Below, one piece after another: positions 47,076 to 57,339 of a stretch of DNA of 64,000 nt. This stretch comes from Actinomycetales bacterium (GTDB lineage Bacteria; Actinomycetota; Actinomycetes; Actinomycetales; Dermatophilaceae). Under the pieces are notes generated by a model. That model ran no database searches. It was not told the DNA's origin and saw only the letters and a program-made list of their open reading frames with translations. The number at the start of each line of letters is the position of its first letter. The stretch's first letter is position 1. A program made the translations under genes and the position numbers. The stretch is from NCBI GenBank assembly GCA_002748155.1, contig PDRO01000002.1, positions 1-64,000 on the forward strand, in the 5' to 3' direction.

Positions 47076-47423
47076 CTAGAGGTAGAGGCCGGTCTGACCG
47101 TCATCGACCCTGGTGGCGGCCACCGCGTGCAGGTCCTTTTCGCGCAGCAGGATGTAGTCGGTCGACTGCAACTCGACCTCGTGCCGGTCCTCGGGGTCGA
47201 AGAGCACCCGGTCGCCGACCTCGACATGCCGCACATTGCCCCCGGTGGCGACCACGTTCGCCCAGGCCAGCCGTTTGCCGACCGAGGCCGTGGCCGGGAT
47301 GACGATGCCGCCACCGGAACGCCGCTCACCGGAGTCGGAATCGATAGTCACGAGCACCCGGTCGGCCAGCATCCGGATGGGCAGCCGGTGGTGTTCGTGG
47401 CCGAGCGGAGCGGCAGCGCTCAT
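47076..47423 (-). CDS. GroES-like co-chaperone
   Basis: IRMLADRVLVTIDSDSGERRSGGGIVIPATA...VGDRVLFDPEDRHEVELQSTDYILLREKDLHAV. Confidence 0.85.
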   Translation of the reverse strand: MSAAAPLGHEHHRLPIRMLADRVLVTIDSDSGERRSGGGIVIPATASVGKRLAWANVVATGGNVRHVEVGDRVLFDPEDRHEVELQSTDYILLREKDLHAVAATRVDDGQTGLYL

Positions 47424-47441
47424 GAATAGCTCATCGACGGC

Positions 47442-47705
47442 TCAGCCGCGCCGACGGCGCAGCAGCCCGATCCCGACGACCACGACCACGACCGCGCCGA
47501 CCGCCGCAGCGATCCGCTCGATGCGCAGGCTGCCGTCCTCGTCTCTCGTGGCGTGCCGGAAGGAGTTCGCCAGTGATTCCTTCCTGCGCCGGGCCAGCTC
47601 CTGCGGCGAGACCCGGAAGGCCAGCTGATCGACGGTCTCGGCCAACCGATCGCGTGCCTGCTCGATCTCAGCCTCGATCTGGCTCATCGACTGTCCCTGG
47701 CTCAT
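47442..47705 (-). CDS. DUF3618 domain-containing protein
   Basis: IEAEIEQARDRLAETVDQLAFRVSP plus C-terminal TM. Confidence 0.85.
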   Translation of the reverse strand: MSQGQSMSQIEAEIEQARDRLAETVDQLAFRVSPQELARRRKESLANSFRHATRDEDGSLRIERIAAAVGAVVVVVVGIGLLRRRRG

Positions 47706-47760
47706 CGTGTCCCTTTCTCACGCCGTGCCCAGCCTAGCGGGCCCCACCACGACACTGGCC

Positions 47761-48228
47761 CTACAGACCCAGGTCCTGCCGCAACTTGGCCACGTGCCCC
47801 GTGGCCCTGACGTTGTAGCGGGCCTCGACGATCGTGCCCTGCTCGTCGACGACGAAAGTCGAGCGGATCACACCCTGGACGGTCTTGCCATACATCTTCT
47901 TCTCGCCGAATGCGCTGTAGGCGGCGAGGGTCGACTTGTCGGGGTCGGACAGCAGGGTGATGGTCAGCCCGTCGCGCTCGCGGAACTTCGCGAGCTTGGC
48001 CGGCTGGTCCGGGGAGATCCCGACGACGGCATACCCCTGCTCGGTCAGCGCGTCGAACGAGTCGGAGAAGTCGCACGCCTGCTTCGTGCAGCCTGGGGTC
48101 ATCGCAGCTGGATAGAAGTACACGATGACCTTGCGGCCGGCGAAGTCGGCCAACGACACCTGGTCGCCCACATCAGACGTCAGCGTGAAAGATGGGGCCG
48201 GGTCGCCGGGCTGCAAACGGTCGGTCAC
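47761..48228 (-). CDS. bcp: thioredoxin-dependent peroxiredoxin (BCP)
   Basis: LQPGDPAPSFTLTSDVGD, YFYPAAMTPGCTKQACDFSD. Confidence 0.92.
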   Translation of the reverse strand: MTDRLQPGDPAPSFTLTSDVGDQVSLADFAGRKVIVYFYPAAMTPGCTKQACDFSDSFDALTEQGYAVVGISPDQPAKLAKFRERDGLTITLLSDPDKSTLAAYSAFGEKKMYGKTVQGVIRSTFVVDEQGTIVEARYNVRATGHVAKLRQDLGL

Positions 48229-48257
48229 AGATGCTCTCCTTGCTCAGGGGCGATTCG

Positions 48258-48339
48258 TGCGCACGGCGGGACTCGAACCCGCACACCCGAAGGCACCAGA
48301 TCCTAAGTCTGGCGCGTCTGCCAATTCCGCCACGTGCGC
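48258..48339 (-). tRNA. tRNA-Leu (anticodon TAG)
   Basis: GCGCACGTGGCGGAATTGGCAGACGCGCCAGACTTAGGATCTGGTGCCTTCGGGTGTGCGGGTTCGAACCCCGCCGTGCGCA, long variable arm. Confidence 0.93.
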
Positions 48340-48538
48340 GCGCCGTCCACTGTATCCAGGCGCGGACACCTGTCGGTGACGGATTCACCCGGTGGCGACA
48401 TGGCGCCGCAGGCCGTGACGCAGTTCGACGCTCGACCGACACACAGTGTCCCAGGGCACGACACCCCATCCGGCCACATTGCCGCCAAGCTCGGTAGATT
48501 GCTGGCAGATCCCACAGCGGCGAAGCGAGGGCGGCGAG

Positions 48539-49573
48539 ATGACCAAGACCAATCCGGGCAACTTCTTCGAAGACTTCCGACTGGGGCAGGTGATCGACCA
48601 CGCGACTCCGCGCACGGTGACCGAGGGTGACCGGGCGCTCTACGGCTCGCTCTACCCCACCCGATTCGCCATCCCGTCCTCGGCTGCCTTCGCGGCCGAC
48701 TGCGGCCTCGACCGACACCCGGTCGAGGAACTCATCGGCTTCCACATCGCCTTCGGAAAGACCGTGCCCGACATCTCGCTCAACGCCGTGGCAAACCTCG
48801 GGTATGCCGAGTGCCGCTTCCACCAGCCGGTTCACCCCGGTGACACGCTGCGCACCAGCTCGGAGGTCATCGGGCTCAAGGAGAACTCGAACGGCAAGAC
48901 CGGAGTCGTATACGTGCGCTCGACCTGCACTGACGCGCAGGGCAGGACAGTCATCGAATGGTGCCGGTGGGTCATGGTCAACAAGCGCAACACGGAGGCA
49001 CCCGCCCCGGAGGCCGTCGTGCCGGAGCTGGCCAAGGTCGTCTCCCCCGATGACCTGGTCATCCCTGCGGGACTGGACTTCACGGCATACGACACGGCGG
49101 CGGCCGGCGAACCGCACCGGTGGGGTGACTACGAGATCGGCGAGAAGATCGACCACGTCGACGGGGTCACTCTCACCGACGCCGAGCACATGATGGCAAC
49201 CCGCCTGTGGCAGAACACCGCCAAGGTGCACTTCAGCACCGAGGCCCGGCCTGGCGGGCAGCGACTCATCTACGGGGGGCACGTCATCTCGATGGCCCGT
49301 GCGCTGTCCTACAACGGTCTTGCCAACGCCCAGCTCATCGTCGCGATCAACGCTGGCAGTCACACCTCGCCCGCGTTCGCCGGCGACACGGTCTACGCCT
49401 GGTCCGAAGTGCTCGACAAGGCCGAGATGAGTGCTCCGGGCGTGGGGGCGCTGCGGCTGCGGCTGGTGGCGACCAAGGGCCGCGACGAGTCGATGACCCT
49501 GCGCGGCGCCGACGGCAAGTATGCCGCGGGCGTGCTGCTCGACCTCGACCTGTGGGCGCTCTGCCCGCGCTGA
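48539..49573 (+). CDS. MaoC family dehydratase
   Basis: Double hotdog, NFFEDFRLGQVIDHATPRTVTEGD...GGHVISMARALSYNGLANA. Confidence 0.85.
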   Translation: MTKTNPGNFFEDFRLGQVIDHATPRTVTEGDRALYGSLYPTRFAIPSSAAFAADCGLDRHPVEELIGFHIAFGKTVPDISLNAVANLGYAECRFHQPVHPGDTLRTSSEVIGLKENSNGKTGVVYVRSTCTDAQGRTVIEWCRWVMVNKRNTEAPAPEAVVPELAKVVSPDDLVIPAGLDFTAYDTAAAGEPHRWGDYEIGEKIDHVDGVTLTDAEHMMATRLWQNTAKVHFSTEARPGGQRLIYGGHVISMARALSYNGLANAQLIVAINAGSHTSPAFAGDTVYAWSEVLDKAEMSAPGVGALRLRLVATKGRDESMTLRGADGKYAAGVLLDLDLWALCPR

Positions 49574-49612
49574 GCCGACTGGGCCGCGTGCCCAGACCGC
49601 TCAGCGGCACGA

Positions 49613-50227
49613 TCAGCCCAGCAGCTCGCGACAGTGCTCGGCGAGCGCTCGAAAAGCCTTGCCCCGGTGTGAGATCGAGTGCTTCTCTGCCGGGGACAGC
49701 TCGGCGGCTGTCCGGGTGTCGCCGACGACGCGCAGGATCGGGTCGTATCCGAATCCGTTCGAGCCGCGCGGCTCACGGGTGAGGATGCCGCGGAAGTGGC
49801 CGTGCTCGACGCGCTCGGTGCCGTCGGGCAGCACCAGTGCTGCGGCACAGACGAATCCAGCGCCTCGATGCTCGTCGGTCACGTCGGCGAGTTGATCGAG
49901 CAGCAGCTCCAGGTTGGCCCGGTCGTCACCGTGACGACCGGCCCAGCGGGCGCTGAAGATCCCGGGTGCGCCACCGAGCACATCGACAGCCAGACCCGAA
50001 TCGTCGGCCAGTGCCGGCAATCCTGTTGCGGCAGCCACGCTGCGGGCCTTGAGCAACGCATTGTCGGCGAAGGTCACGCCGTCCTCGACGACGTCGGGCA
50101 GCTCGGGGAACGCATCGAGCCCGACGAGCTCGAGCCCTAGCTCGGTCAGCACCTCGTCGAGAATCTCGCGCAGCTCATCGACCTTGTGGGTGTTCCGGGT
50201 CGCGAGCACGATCCGCTGACCGGTCAT
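49613..50227 (-). CDS. rdgB: RdgB/HAM1 non-canonical purine NTP pyrophosphatase
   Basis: [39 protein letters not shown]. Confidence 0.95.
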   Translation of the reverse strand: MTGQRIVLATRNTHKVDELREILDEVLTELGLELVGLDAFPELPDVVEDGVTFADNALLKARSVAAATGLPALADDSGLAVDVLGGAPGIFSARWAGRHGDDRANLELLLDQLADVTDEHRGAGFVCAAALVLPDGTERVEHGHFRGILTREPRGSNGFGYDPILRVVGDTRTAAELSPAEKHSISHRGKAFRALAEHCRELLG

Positions 50228-51006
50228 CGCCGCTCCTGCGGCGTCGCCGCCAGGGCCGCCTGCTGGATGCCGGTCAGCTCGGCACACCCGGCCGCGGCGA
50301 GGTCGACGAGCTGGTCGAGCAGCGCCCGGTCGAAAGGCTCGCCCTCGGCCGTGCCCTGCACCTCGACGAACCGGCCGTCACCGGTGACGACGACATTCAT
50401 GTCCGTCTCGGCCGTGGAGTCCTCGGGATAGTCCAGGTCGAGCACGGCACGGCCAGCGACCACGCCGACCGACACTGCGGCGACCGACCCGGTCAGTGGC
50501 TCCGCGGTCCCTTTGATCACGCCGCGCCGGCGGGCATCGGCGACTGCGTCCGCCAGCGCCACCCAAGCCCCGGTGATCGCGGCCGTCCGGGTGCCTCCGT
50601 CGGCCTGCAACACGTCACAGTCGAGCACGATGGTGTTCTCCCCGAGCGCACGGGTGTCGATCACCGACCGGAGCGACCGGCCGACGAGCCGCGAGATCTC
50701 GTGGGTACGACCACCGATCCGGCCCTTGACCGACTCGCGGTCCGATCGGGTGTTCGTCGAGCGCGGCAGCATGGCGTATTCGGCGGTCACCCAACCACGG
50801 CCTTGGCCTTTGAGCCAGCGCGGCACGCCCTCGGTGAAGCTGGCGACGCACAGCACCCGGGTCTTGCCGAACTCCACGAGCACGCTGCCTTCGGCGTGGT
50901 CGAGCCAATTGCGGGTGATCCGCACTGGGCGCAACTCGTCCACTGCCCGGCCGTCGTGGCGAGACGCGGGATTGCTGGAGTCGGCAGAGCCAGTCGTCGG
51001 TGTCAC
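50224..51006 (-). CDS. rph: ribonuclease PH
   Basis: [47 protein letters not shown]. Confidence 0.95.
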   Translation of the reverse strand: MTPTTGSADSSNPASRHDGRAVDELRPVRITRNWLDHAEGSVLVEFGKTRVLCVASFTEGVPRWLKGQGRGWVTAEYAMLPRSTNTRSDRESVKGRIGGRTHEISRLVGRSLRSVIDTRALGENTIVLDCDVLQADGGTRTAAITGAWVALADAVADARRRGVIKGTAEPLTGSVAAVSVGVVAGRAVLDLDYPEDSTAETDMNVVVTGDGRFVEVQGTAEGEPFDRALLDQLVDLAAAGCAELTGIQQAALAATPQERR

Positions 51007-51113
51007 CAGGTCAGGCTAGCCGGGCCCGACCGGAGTGCGGTCGGCTCGACCGGCAGGTGGTATCCCCGGTCCGCTGACCATCGTGCGCGGACCCGGTGGG
51101 ACTCCGGGCACGC

Positions 51114-51881
51114 TCAGATGAGGTAGGTCGCCCCGGGGCGGGCGATTTCGACCTTGCCGGGCCAGATGGCGGCGGCCTGCGCGCGGCATACCTCCGGGTG
51201 GTTCCACGACGGCATATGGGTGAGCATCAGTCGGCGCACCCCGCCGGCCTCGAGTGCGGCTTGGGCGGCCCGTGACCCACTCAAGTGCACACCGGGGTCA
51301 ACGTCGCGACCGTCGACGAACGCCGAGTCGGCCAACACCAGGTCGGCGTCGGTCATCAGCGGGCCGAGCGCGGCACAACTGTCCGTGTCGCCGGTGAAGG
51401 CCAGCACAACGCCGTCGCATTCGATCCGGTAGCCGTAGGCCTCGATCGGATGGTTGACGGCATAGGCCTGCACCTTGAACGGCCCCACGCCGAAACGAGT
51501 GCCGTCGCCGACCTCGGTGAACGAGAACCCCGGCACAGTTGCGGTCGGTTTGCCGTAGTAGGCCAGGCCGACCCGGGCCGGGGTGTCGGCCGGACCGAAG
51601 ACCCTGATCGGCGCGCGAGCGACCCGTCGCTCGGGCCGGTAACGGTGCATGACGTAGAGCCCGCACAGATCGAGGAAGTGGTCGGCGTGCAGGTGGCTGA
51701 GCACGACCCCATCGAGCGCCAAGGGGTCGGTATGCCGTTGCAGCGGCCCGAGCGCGCCACTACCGAAATCGAGCACGATGCTCCACGTGCGCCCCCCGAA
51801 CTCCGCTTGCAGCAGGTAGCACGACGCCGGGGAATCCGGGCCGGCGAATGACCCCGAGCAGCCGACGATGACCAGCTTCAT
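51114..51881 (-). CDS. MBL fold metallohydrolase
   Basis: [26 protein letters not shown]. Confidence 0.92.
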   Translation of the reverse strand: MKLVIVGCSGSFAGPDSPASCYLLQAEFGGRTWSIVLDFGSGALGPLQRHTDPLALDGVVLSHLHADHFLDLCGLYVMHRYRPERRVARAPIRVFGPADTPARVGLAYYGKPTATVPGFSFTEVGDGTRFGVGPFKVQAYAVNHPIEAYGYRIECDGVVLAFTGDTDSCAALGPLMTDADLVLADSAFVDGRDVDPGVHLSGSRAAQAALEAGGVRRLMLTHMPSWNHPEVCRAQAAAIWPGKVEIARPGATYLI

Positions 51882-52687
51882 CCGGGCGCCACCTCTTCGC
51901 GGCGGGCCTCGACCGCGGCCTCGGGGCCGAGGAACCGCCGAGCCATCCGGGTAAACACCTGCGGGTCTCCGGTGGTGACGAACTCGTGTCGTGGTGCGGG
52001 CAGGGTGTCTGGGCGTAGTTGCCCACTGTCCGCGAGCACTCGGAACAGGTCCTTGGCCACCTCCTCCGCGGACGAGACGAGGGTGACCCCTTCGCCCATG
52101 ACGTAGGAGATGACGCCGGTGAGCAGCGGATAGTGCGTGCAGCCGAGGATCAACGTGTCGATCCCGGAGCGTTGCAACGGCGCCAGGTAGTCGCGGGCCA
52201 CCTCGATGAGCTCAGGACCGGAGGTGATGCCCTCTTCGACGAACTCGACGAATCTCGGGCAGGGCACCGACAGGACGTCCAGGTGTGGTGCCGCAGCGAA
52301 AGCGTCGACGTAGGCACCCGAGGTGTGGGTGCCCGTGGTCGAGATCACTCCGACGGTGTCCTTGTTGCTGGCCCGGGCAGCGCGGCGGACCGCTGGCCGG
52401 ATCACCTCGAGCACCGGCACGTCGTAGCGTTCCCGCGCGTCGTGCAGCATCGCGGCGCTCGCGGTGTTGCAAGCGATGACGAGGGCCTTGACCCCTCGGT
52501 CGACGAGGTGATCCAAGCACTCCAGCGCGAACCGGCGGGTCTGGGCAATGGGTCGCGGACCGTAGGGCGTCCGGGCGGTGTCACCGAAGTAGATGACTGC
52601 CTCGTGCGGGAGCTGGTCGAGCACCGCCCGGGCGACTGTGAGACCTCCGTAGCCGGAGTCGAAGATCCCGATTGGTGCGTCGGCCAC
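51878..52687 (-). CDS. murI: glutamate racemase
   Basis: [40 protein letters not shown]. Confidence 0.95.
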   Translation of the reverse strand: MADAPIGIFDSGYGGLTVARAVLDQLPHEAVIYFGDTARTPYGPRPIAQTRRFALECLDHLVDRGVKALVIACNTASAAMLHDARERYDVPVLEVIRPAVRRAARASNKDTVGVISTTGTHTSGAYVDAFAAAPHLDVLSVPCPRFVEFVEEGITSGPELIEVARDYLAPLQRSGIDTLILGCTHYPLLTGVISYVMGEGVTLVSSAEEVAKDLFRVLADSGQLRPDTLPAPRHEFVTTGDPQVFTRMARRFLGPEAAVEARREEVAPG

Positions 52688-52744
52688 CGGATCAGGATAG
52701 GGACGGGCCGCCGCAGGTCTCAGCAGCCGCAGTGGGTCGACTGC

Positions 52745-52785
52745 GTCACATCACAATCAGAATCAGAGTCACATCACAATCAGAA
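52745..52785. repeat. 18-bp direct repeat, 23-bp period
   Basis: GTCACATCACAATCAGAA at 52745-52762 and 52768-52785. Confidence 0.95.
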
Positions 52786-53403
52786 CAGGAACCGCCGCCC
52801 GGACAAGGCGCCGAGCAACGCATCCTGCAACCAGGTGAGGTAGTCGTAGACACCTAAGGGGTAGGCGAGCCGGTGGCTGGGGTCAGCCCGCACCGCCCGC
52901 TCCACGTCGCCGACGTCCTCGTCAGTGTGCAGCCCGAGCCGCTCGGCCAGGAGGAGCCGCACGTCGGTGAGGGCGACGACGAGCGCCTCCGCTTGCGCCC
53001 GGGTCAGCTCGATGCGTTCGTCGTCCGGCACGTCGTCGATCTGCAACGCCTCCAACGCTCGGGTGAACGTGGCGTACTTGTGCTGACGCAGGTCTTGCTC
53101 GGCCATCTGCCGGAACTCGGCCGCGACCTTGGGGTCGCCTCGATGGGCGTCCGGCAACAACCGGGCCAGCGCTGGATCGCGCGGCTCGTCCGCCGTTCGG
53201 GGCGCCTCGGCTGGATCAGCGGCGGCATCGTCGACGGCACGATCGAGCAGCGCATCGAGATCTTCCCAGGGGTCTCCGCTCGGCACGACCTCCGGTGCCA
53301 GCAGCGCACGAGTCTGCTTGATGAGCCGGGCCAGAACCGCACGTTCGGTGCCGTCCAAGTGACCCACGTAGCGATCCCCATGCTTCTTGAAGGGCTTGGC
53401 CAC
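52780..53403 (-). CDS. DUF2017 domain-containing protein
   Basis: Position next to clpS and murI; FKKHGDRYVGHLDGTERAVLARLIKQ...RLAYPLGVYDYLTWLQDALL. Confidence 0.85.
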   Translation of the reverse strand: MAKPFKKHGDRYVGHLDGTERAVLARLIKQTRALLAPEVVPSGDPWEDLDALLDRAVDDAAADPAEAPRTADEPRDPALARLLPDAHRGDPKVAAEFRQMAEQDLRQHKYATFTRALEALQIDDVPDDERIELTRAQAEALVVALTDVRLLLAERLGLHTDEDVGDVERAVRADPSHRLAYPLGVYDYLTWLQDALLGALSGRRFLF

Positions 53404-53732
53404 TAGGTGTCCTTCTCGAAGGTGGCCCACAACCCATAGCCCTGCATCGCGAGGGTGTCGCGCTCCATCTCTTCACGGGTGCCCTGCGAGACAACCGCCT
53501 TGCCCTTGGTGTGCACGTCGAGCATGAGCCGCTCGGCCTTGGGCCGGGAGTAACCGAAGTAGGACTGGAAGACGTAGGTGACGTACGACATGAGGTTGAC
53601 CGGGTCGTTCCAGACGAGGGTGATCCACGGTAGTGCCGTCGCCGGTCGTTGGTCGTGCACGATCTCGGGCTCGGCCACCGGTGCAGACAGCACCGGCTGG
53701 CAGAGAACCGGCACGGACAGCACAGCAGACAC
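53403..53732 (-). CDS. clpS: ATP-dependent Clp protease adaptor ClpS
   Basis: [46 protein letters not shown]. Confidence 0.93.
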   Translation of the reverse strand: MSAVLSVPVLCQPVLSAPVAEPEIVHDQRPATALPWITLVWNDPVNLMSYVTYVFQSYFGYSRPKAERLMLDVHTKGKAVVSQGTREEMERDTLAMQGYGLWATFEKDT

Positions 53733-53786
53733 GAGACCACTGTAGGCCCGCAGCCCTGCCCGTGAGGCGAGCCCACGGCATACCGT

Positions 53787-55202
53787 GTGCCCATCCGCAA
53801 TTGCCCATCCGGAGCAGCGATGCCGTGTTGCCGCACAATGTCGCCGTACAGTGTCGCCGTGACCACGATCCACGGTGCGAGCACCGCCCTGCTCACCGAC
53901 CACTACGAGCTCACCATGCTGCAAGCGGCGCTCCGCAGTGGCGCGGCACACCGGCGCTGTGTCTTCGAGACCTTCACCAGACGCCTGCCCGAGGGGCGCC
54001 GCTACGGGGTGCTCGCCGGCACCGGGCGCCTGCTCGATGCGATCGCCGACTTCCGGTTCGGTGAGGCCGAGATCGCCGACCTGCGGGCCCGGGGGGTTGT
54101 CGACGCGCAGGTGTGCGATTGGCTGGCCGGCTACCGCTTCCGGGGGTCGATCCGCGGGTATGCCGAGGGCGAGTGTTTCTTCCCCGGGTCGCCGGTGCTC
54201 GTGGTCGAGGGCAGCTTCGCTGAAGCTGTGGTGTTGGAGACGCTCGTGTTGTCGATCCTCAACCACGACAGTGCGATTGCCTCCGCAGCCTCGCGGATGA
54301 CGACCGCTGCCGGGGATCGGCCGTGCATCGAGATGGGGTCGCGGCGCACCCACGAGCAGGCGGCGGTGGCGGCCGCACGGGCCGCCTACATCGCCGGCTT
54401 CGCGCGCACGAGCAATCTGGAGGCTGGGCGCCGCTACGGGGTGCCGACGACCGGCACCAGCGCCCACTCCTTCACGCTGCTACACGACACCGAGCAAGAG
54501 GCTTTCCGCGCCCAACTCGACGCACTCGGGCCGGGCACGACACTGCTCGTGGACACCTACGACGTCGCTGCGGCCGTGGCCACCGCGGTCCGGCTCGCCG
54601 GTCCGCAGCTGGGGGCGGTGCGGCTCGATTCGGGTGACCTGCTCGTGCAGGCCTACGAGGTGCGCGAACAGCTCGATGCGCTCGGCGCGCACGACACGAA
54701 GATCATCGTCACGTCCGATCTCGACGAGCACGCCATCGCTGCTCTGGCTGCTGCCCCGGTCGACGGCTACGGCGTCGGCACCGCCCTGGTCACCGGTTCG
54801 GGACACCCCACGGCATCGATGGTCTACAAGTTGGTCGCCCGAGAAGGGCTCGACGGCAGGCTGGAGCCGGTGGCCAAGAAGAGCACCGACAAGCGGAGCG
54901 TCGGCGGCAACAAGTGGGCCTTGCGCCGCCGCGGCCCGCACGGTCACGCCGAGGCCGAGATCGTCGGGATCGGTGGGATGCCCGTCGACGACGGGGACGA
55001 CCGGGCCTTGATCGTCGACCTGGTCCACAACGGGGAGCGGGTCGAGCACGCCGAAGCCGGGGGCGACCTCGAGGCCGCTCGCCGGCGTCATCGGCAGTCC
55101 GTGGCCGAGCTGCCCCGAGTGGCTTGGCAACTGCAGCGGGGCGAGGTGTGCATCCCCACCAGCTACGTGACCAACGGCATCGTTCCCGCCGCTGAGCCCT
55201 GA
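53787..55202 (+). CDS. nicotinate phosphoribosyltransferase (true start probably near 53860)
   Basis: [65 protein letters not shown]. Confidence 0.93.
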   Translation: MPIRNCPSGAAMPCCRTMSPYSVAVTTIHGASTALLTDHYELTMLQAALRSGAAHRRCVFETFTRRLPEGRRYGVLAGTGRLLDAIADFRFGEAEIADLRARGVVDAQVCDWLAGYRFRGSIRGYAEGECFFPGSPVLVVEGSFAEAVVLETLVLSILNHDSAIASAASRMTTAAGDRPCIEMGSRRTHEQAAVAAARAAYIAGFARTSNLEAGRRYGVPTTGTSAHSFTLLHDTEQEAFRAQLDALGPGTTLLVDTYDVAAAVATAVRLAGPQLGAVRLDSGDLLVQAYEVREQLDALGAHDTKIIVTSDLDEHAIAALAAAPVDGYGVGTALVTGSGHPTASMVYKLVAREGLDGRLEPVAKKSTDKRSVGGNKWALRRRGPHGHAEAEIVGIGGMPVDDGDDRALIVDLVHNGERVEHAEAGGDLEAARRRHRQSVAELPRVAWQLQRGEVCIPTSYVTNGIVPAAEP

Positions 55203-55221
55203 TGTCATCGATAATGCCGTC

Positions 55222-55830
55222 ATGTCACTGACCAAGCGTGCGCTCGTCATCGTCGACGTCCAGAACGACTTCTGCGAGGGCGGCTCACTGGCCGTGTCCG
55301 GAGGCGCCGATGTCGCCCTCGACATCTCCGAGTGGCTCGACGCGCACAGCGATCGGTATGCCGCCGTCGTTGCGACCGCGGACTGGCATGAGCAACCCGG
55401 CGCACACTGGTCGGACGAGCCCGACTTCCGGGACAGCTGGCCGGTGCACTGCGCAATCGGCTCGGAGGGAGCTGAGTTCCATCCCGCCGTGCTGCCGGCC
55501 ATCAACCGAGCCGACGCTGTCTTCCTCAAAGGCCGCAACGAGGCGGCATACAGCGGTTTCGAGGCTCGTGCTGCCCAACCAGACGGCTCGGACGGCCCGC
55601 TGCTGGGATCGTGGCTCCGCGAACACCACATCGAAGCCGTTGACATCGTCGGTATCGCGACCGATCACTGCGTGCGCGCCACTGCGATCGATGCCGTCGG
55701 TGAGGGATTGCGCGCCCGAGTGCTCCTCGATCTCACGGCTGGCGTGGCGGCCCAGACAACCGCGCAGGCAATCGAGCAACTGCGGGAGGCCGGCGTCGAG
55801 CTGACCGGTGAGCCCCGGGTCGCCGACTGA
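55222..55830 (+). CDS. isochorismatase family / nicotinamidase-like hydrolase
   Basis: ALVIVDVQNDFCEGGSLAVSGG, VDIVGIATDHCVRATAIDA. Confidence 0.92.
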   Translation: MSLTKRALVIVDVQNDFCEGGSLAVSGGADVALDISEWLDAHSDRYAAVVATADWHEQPGAHWSDEPDFRDSWPVHCAIGSEGAEFHPAVLPAINRADAVFLKGRNEAAYSGFEARAAQPDGSDGPLLGSWLREHHIEAVDIVGIATDHCVRATAIDAVGEGLRARVLLDLTAGVAAQTTAQAIEQLREAGVELTGEPRVAD

Positions 55831-55847
55831 CGCTCGCGCGCTTGTCC

Positions 55848-56471
55848 CTACTTGTCGAAGCGGTGCGGGTCGCCGGCCCCGACCCGGATCACCACCGGTA
55901 GTTCTCCGGTGAAGTCGACGACGGTGGTCGGCTCGGATCCACACTCCCCGGAATCGATGACGGCGTCGACAGCGTGGTCGAGGGTCTCCTTGACCGCCCA
56001 TCCCTCAGTCATCGGCTCAGTCTCGTCGGGGAGGATGAGCGTGCTCGACAGGATCGGTTCGCCGAGCTCACCGAGCAATTCCCGCACGACCGGGTGATCC
56101 GGGATCCGGACACCGACCGTGCGCTTCTTTGGATGCAGGAACTTGCCTTTCACCTCGGGAGCCGCCGGCAAGATGAACGTATAGCTACCGGGCGTGGCTG
56201 CCTTGACAGCACGGAACACCCGGTTGGTGAGGATGACGAACTGCCCGAGCTGGGCGAAGTCACGACAGACCAGCGTGTAATGATGCCGATCGTCGAGGCG
56301 GCGGATGCCGCGGATGCGGTCCTTGGCTTCGGGATTGCCGAGCATCGCGCCGAGCGCGTAGCCCGAGTCGGTTGGGTAGGCGATCAGACCGCCTTCATGG
56401 AGGATGTCGACGGCCTGCCGGATCGAGTGAGGTTGAGGATCCACGGGGTGCACATCGAGATAGCGGGCCAT
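55848..56471 (-). CDS. L-threonylcarbamoyladenylate synthase-type (Sua5/YciO/YrdC) protein
   Basis: GGLIAYPTDSGYALGAMLGNPEAKDRIRGIRRLDDRHHYTLVCRDFAQLGQFV. Confidence 0.9.
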   Translation of the reverse strand: MARYLDVHPVDPQPHSIRQAVDILHEGGLIAYPTDSGYALGAMLGNPEAKDRIRGIRRLDDRHHYTLVCRDFAQLGQFVILTNRVFRAVKAATPGSYTFILPAAPEVKGKFLHPKKRTVGVRIPDHPVVRELLGELGEPILSSTLILPDETEPMTEGWAVKETLDHAVDAVIDSGECGSEPTTVVDFTGELPVVIRVGAGDPHRFDK

Positions 56472-56489
56472 AGAGAAACCTTACGCAGG

Positions 56490-57210
56490 TATGCCGCCAG
56501 CGCACGCGTCCATGACGCCACTCACACGACGTGTGTCGTGTGGCCTGCCGGAGTCCGGGACCGTGGCATCGAGGGCGGTTCACCTGGCCTGAAGTTGCCG
56601 CGACGCGCATCCAGCCGGGATCGTGCACTCGACATCGAGCAGCTCGTCGCGATCAGCGGTGAGCCGCACTTGATCGGCGAGGATGAGCCTGAATCAGCCC
56701 TCAAGCACCACGTTTTCCACCGTGGCGCCTATCGAATCGACTGGGAAAGCCATACCGAGTTCGTCAGCTACAGCGCGTTCGCACCTGGGGTCGCCTCACG
56801 CGTGCTCGGCGGAAGCGTCATCATCGCCGGCGATTCCCTCGTGGCTGCCCAGGGGTGGACACGATTCGTCGTATTCGCAGATCCGGACACCGGGCCAGCC
56901 GGCAGAGGAGGTGCTGCACGACTTGCTGTCGGTCACCGGAGACCTCGAGGCGCTGGCCATGCAACACGGCTTTCGTGCCCGAGCCACCCGCGCCGACACC
57001 CAGCTGCGACTGCAGCACACCGTAGAAGGCTTGTCCGTGGTGGCGATCAGCTACTACGTCCTCGGTCTGCTCGGCTACGTCGTTGCCCCGGTCGTGGATG
57101 CCACCGGAATCGAAGAAGCCTGGTTCATGGGGCTTCTCGCGCCCCTGGTATTGCTCGTGGCCTGGTTGGGCACGCGCTGGGTCAGGTCCCGCATCCACCA
57201 GGACGAGTAG
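56490..57210 (+). pseudogene. decayed DUF3422 family gene
   Basis: SALKHHVFHRGAYRIDWESHTEFVSYSAFAPG in one frame, then DLEALAMQHGFRARATRADTQLRLQHTVEGLSVVAISYYVLGLLGYVVAPVVDATG...VRSRIHQDE in another; middle missing. Confidence 0.72.
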
Positions 57211-57339
57211 CAGCACGCCAGCCACCGCGTCCGACAAACGGACTCTCCCGACAGGACAATGCAAACTCCGCCTGCTTCAGAGATCTTGACCGGAGCCTCC
57301 TTCGGGTCGGTGCGCGTCTTCGCAGGTCGTGCCGAGCGC

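Noticed and set aside
48173-49363. 396-aa minus-strand ORF
   Set aside because: Antisense to the MaoC-family gene and overlapping tRNA-Leu; low-complexity GC-rich shadow ORF.
54480-55646. 388-aa minus-strand ORF
   Set aside because: Antisense to NAPRTase and isochorismatase genes.
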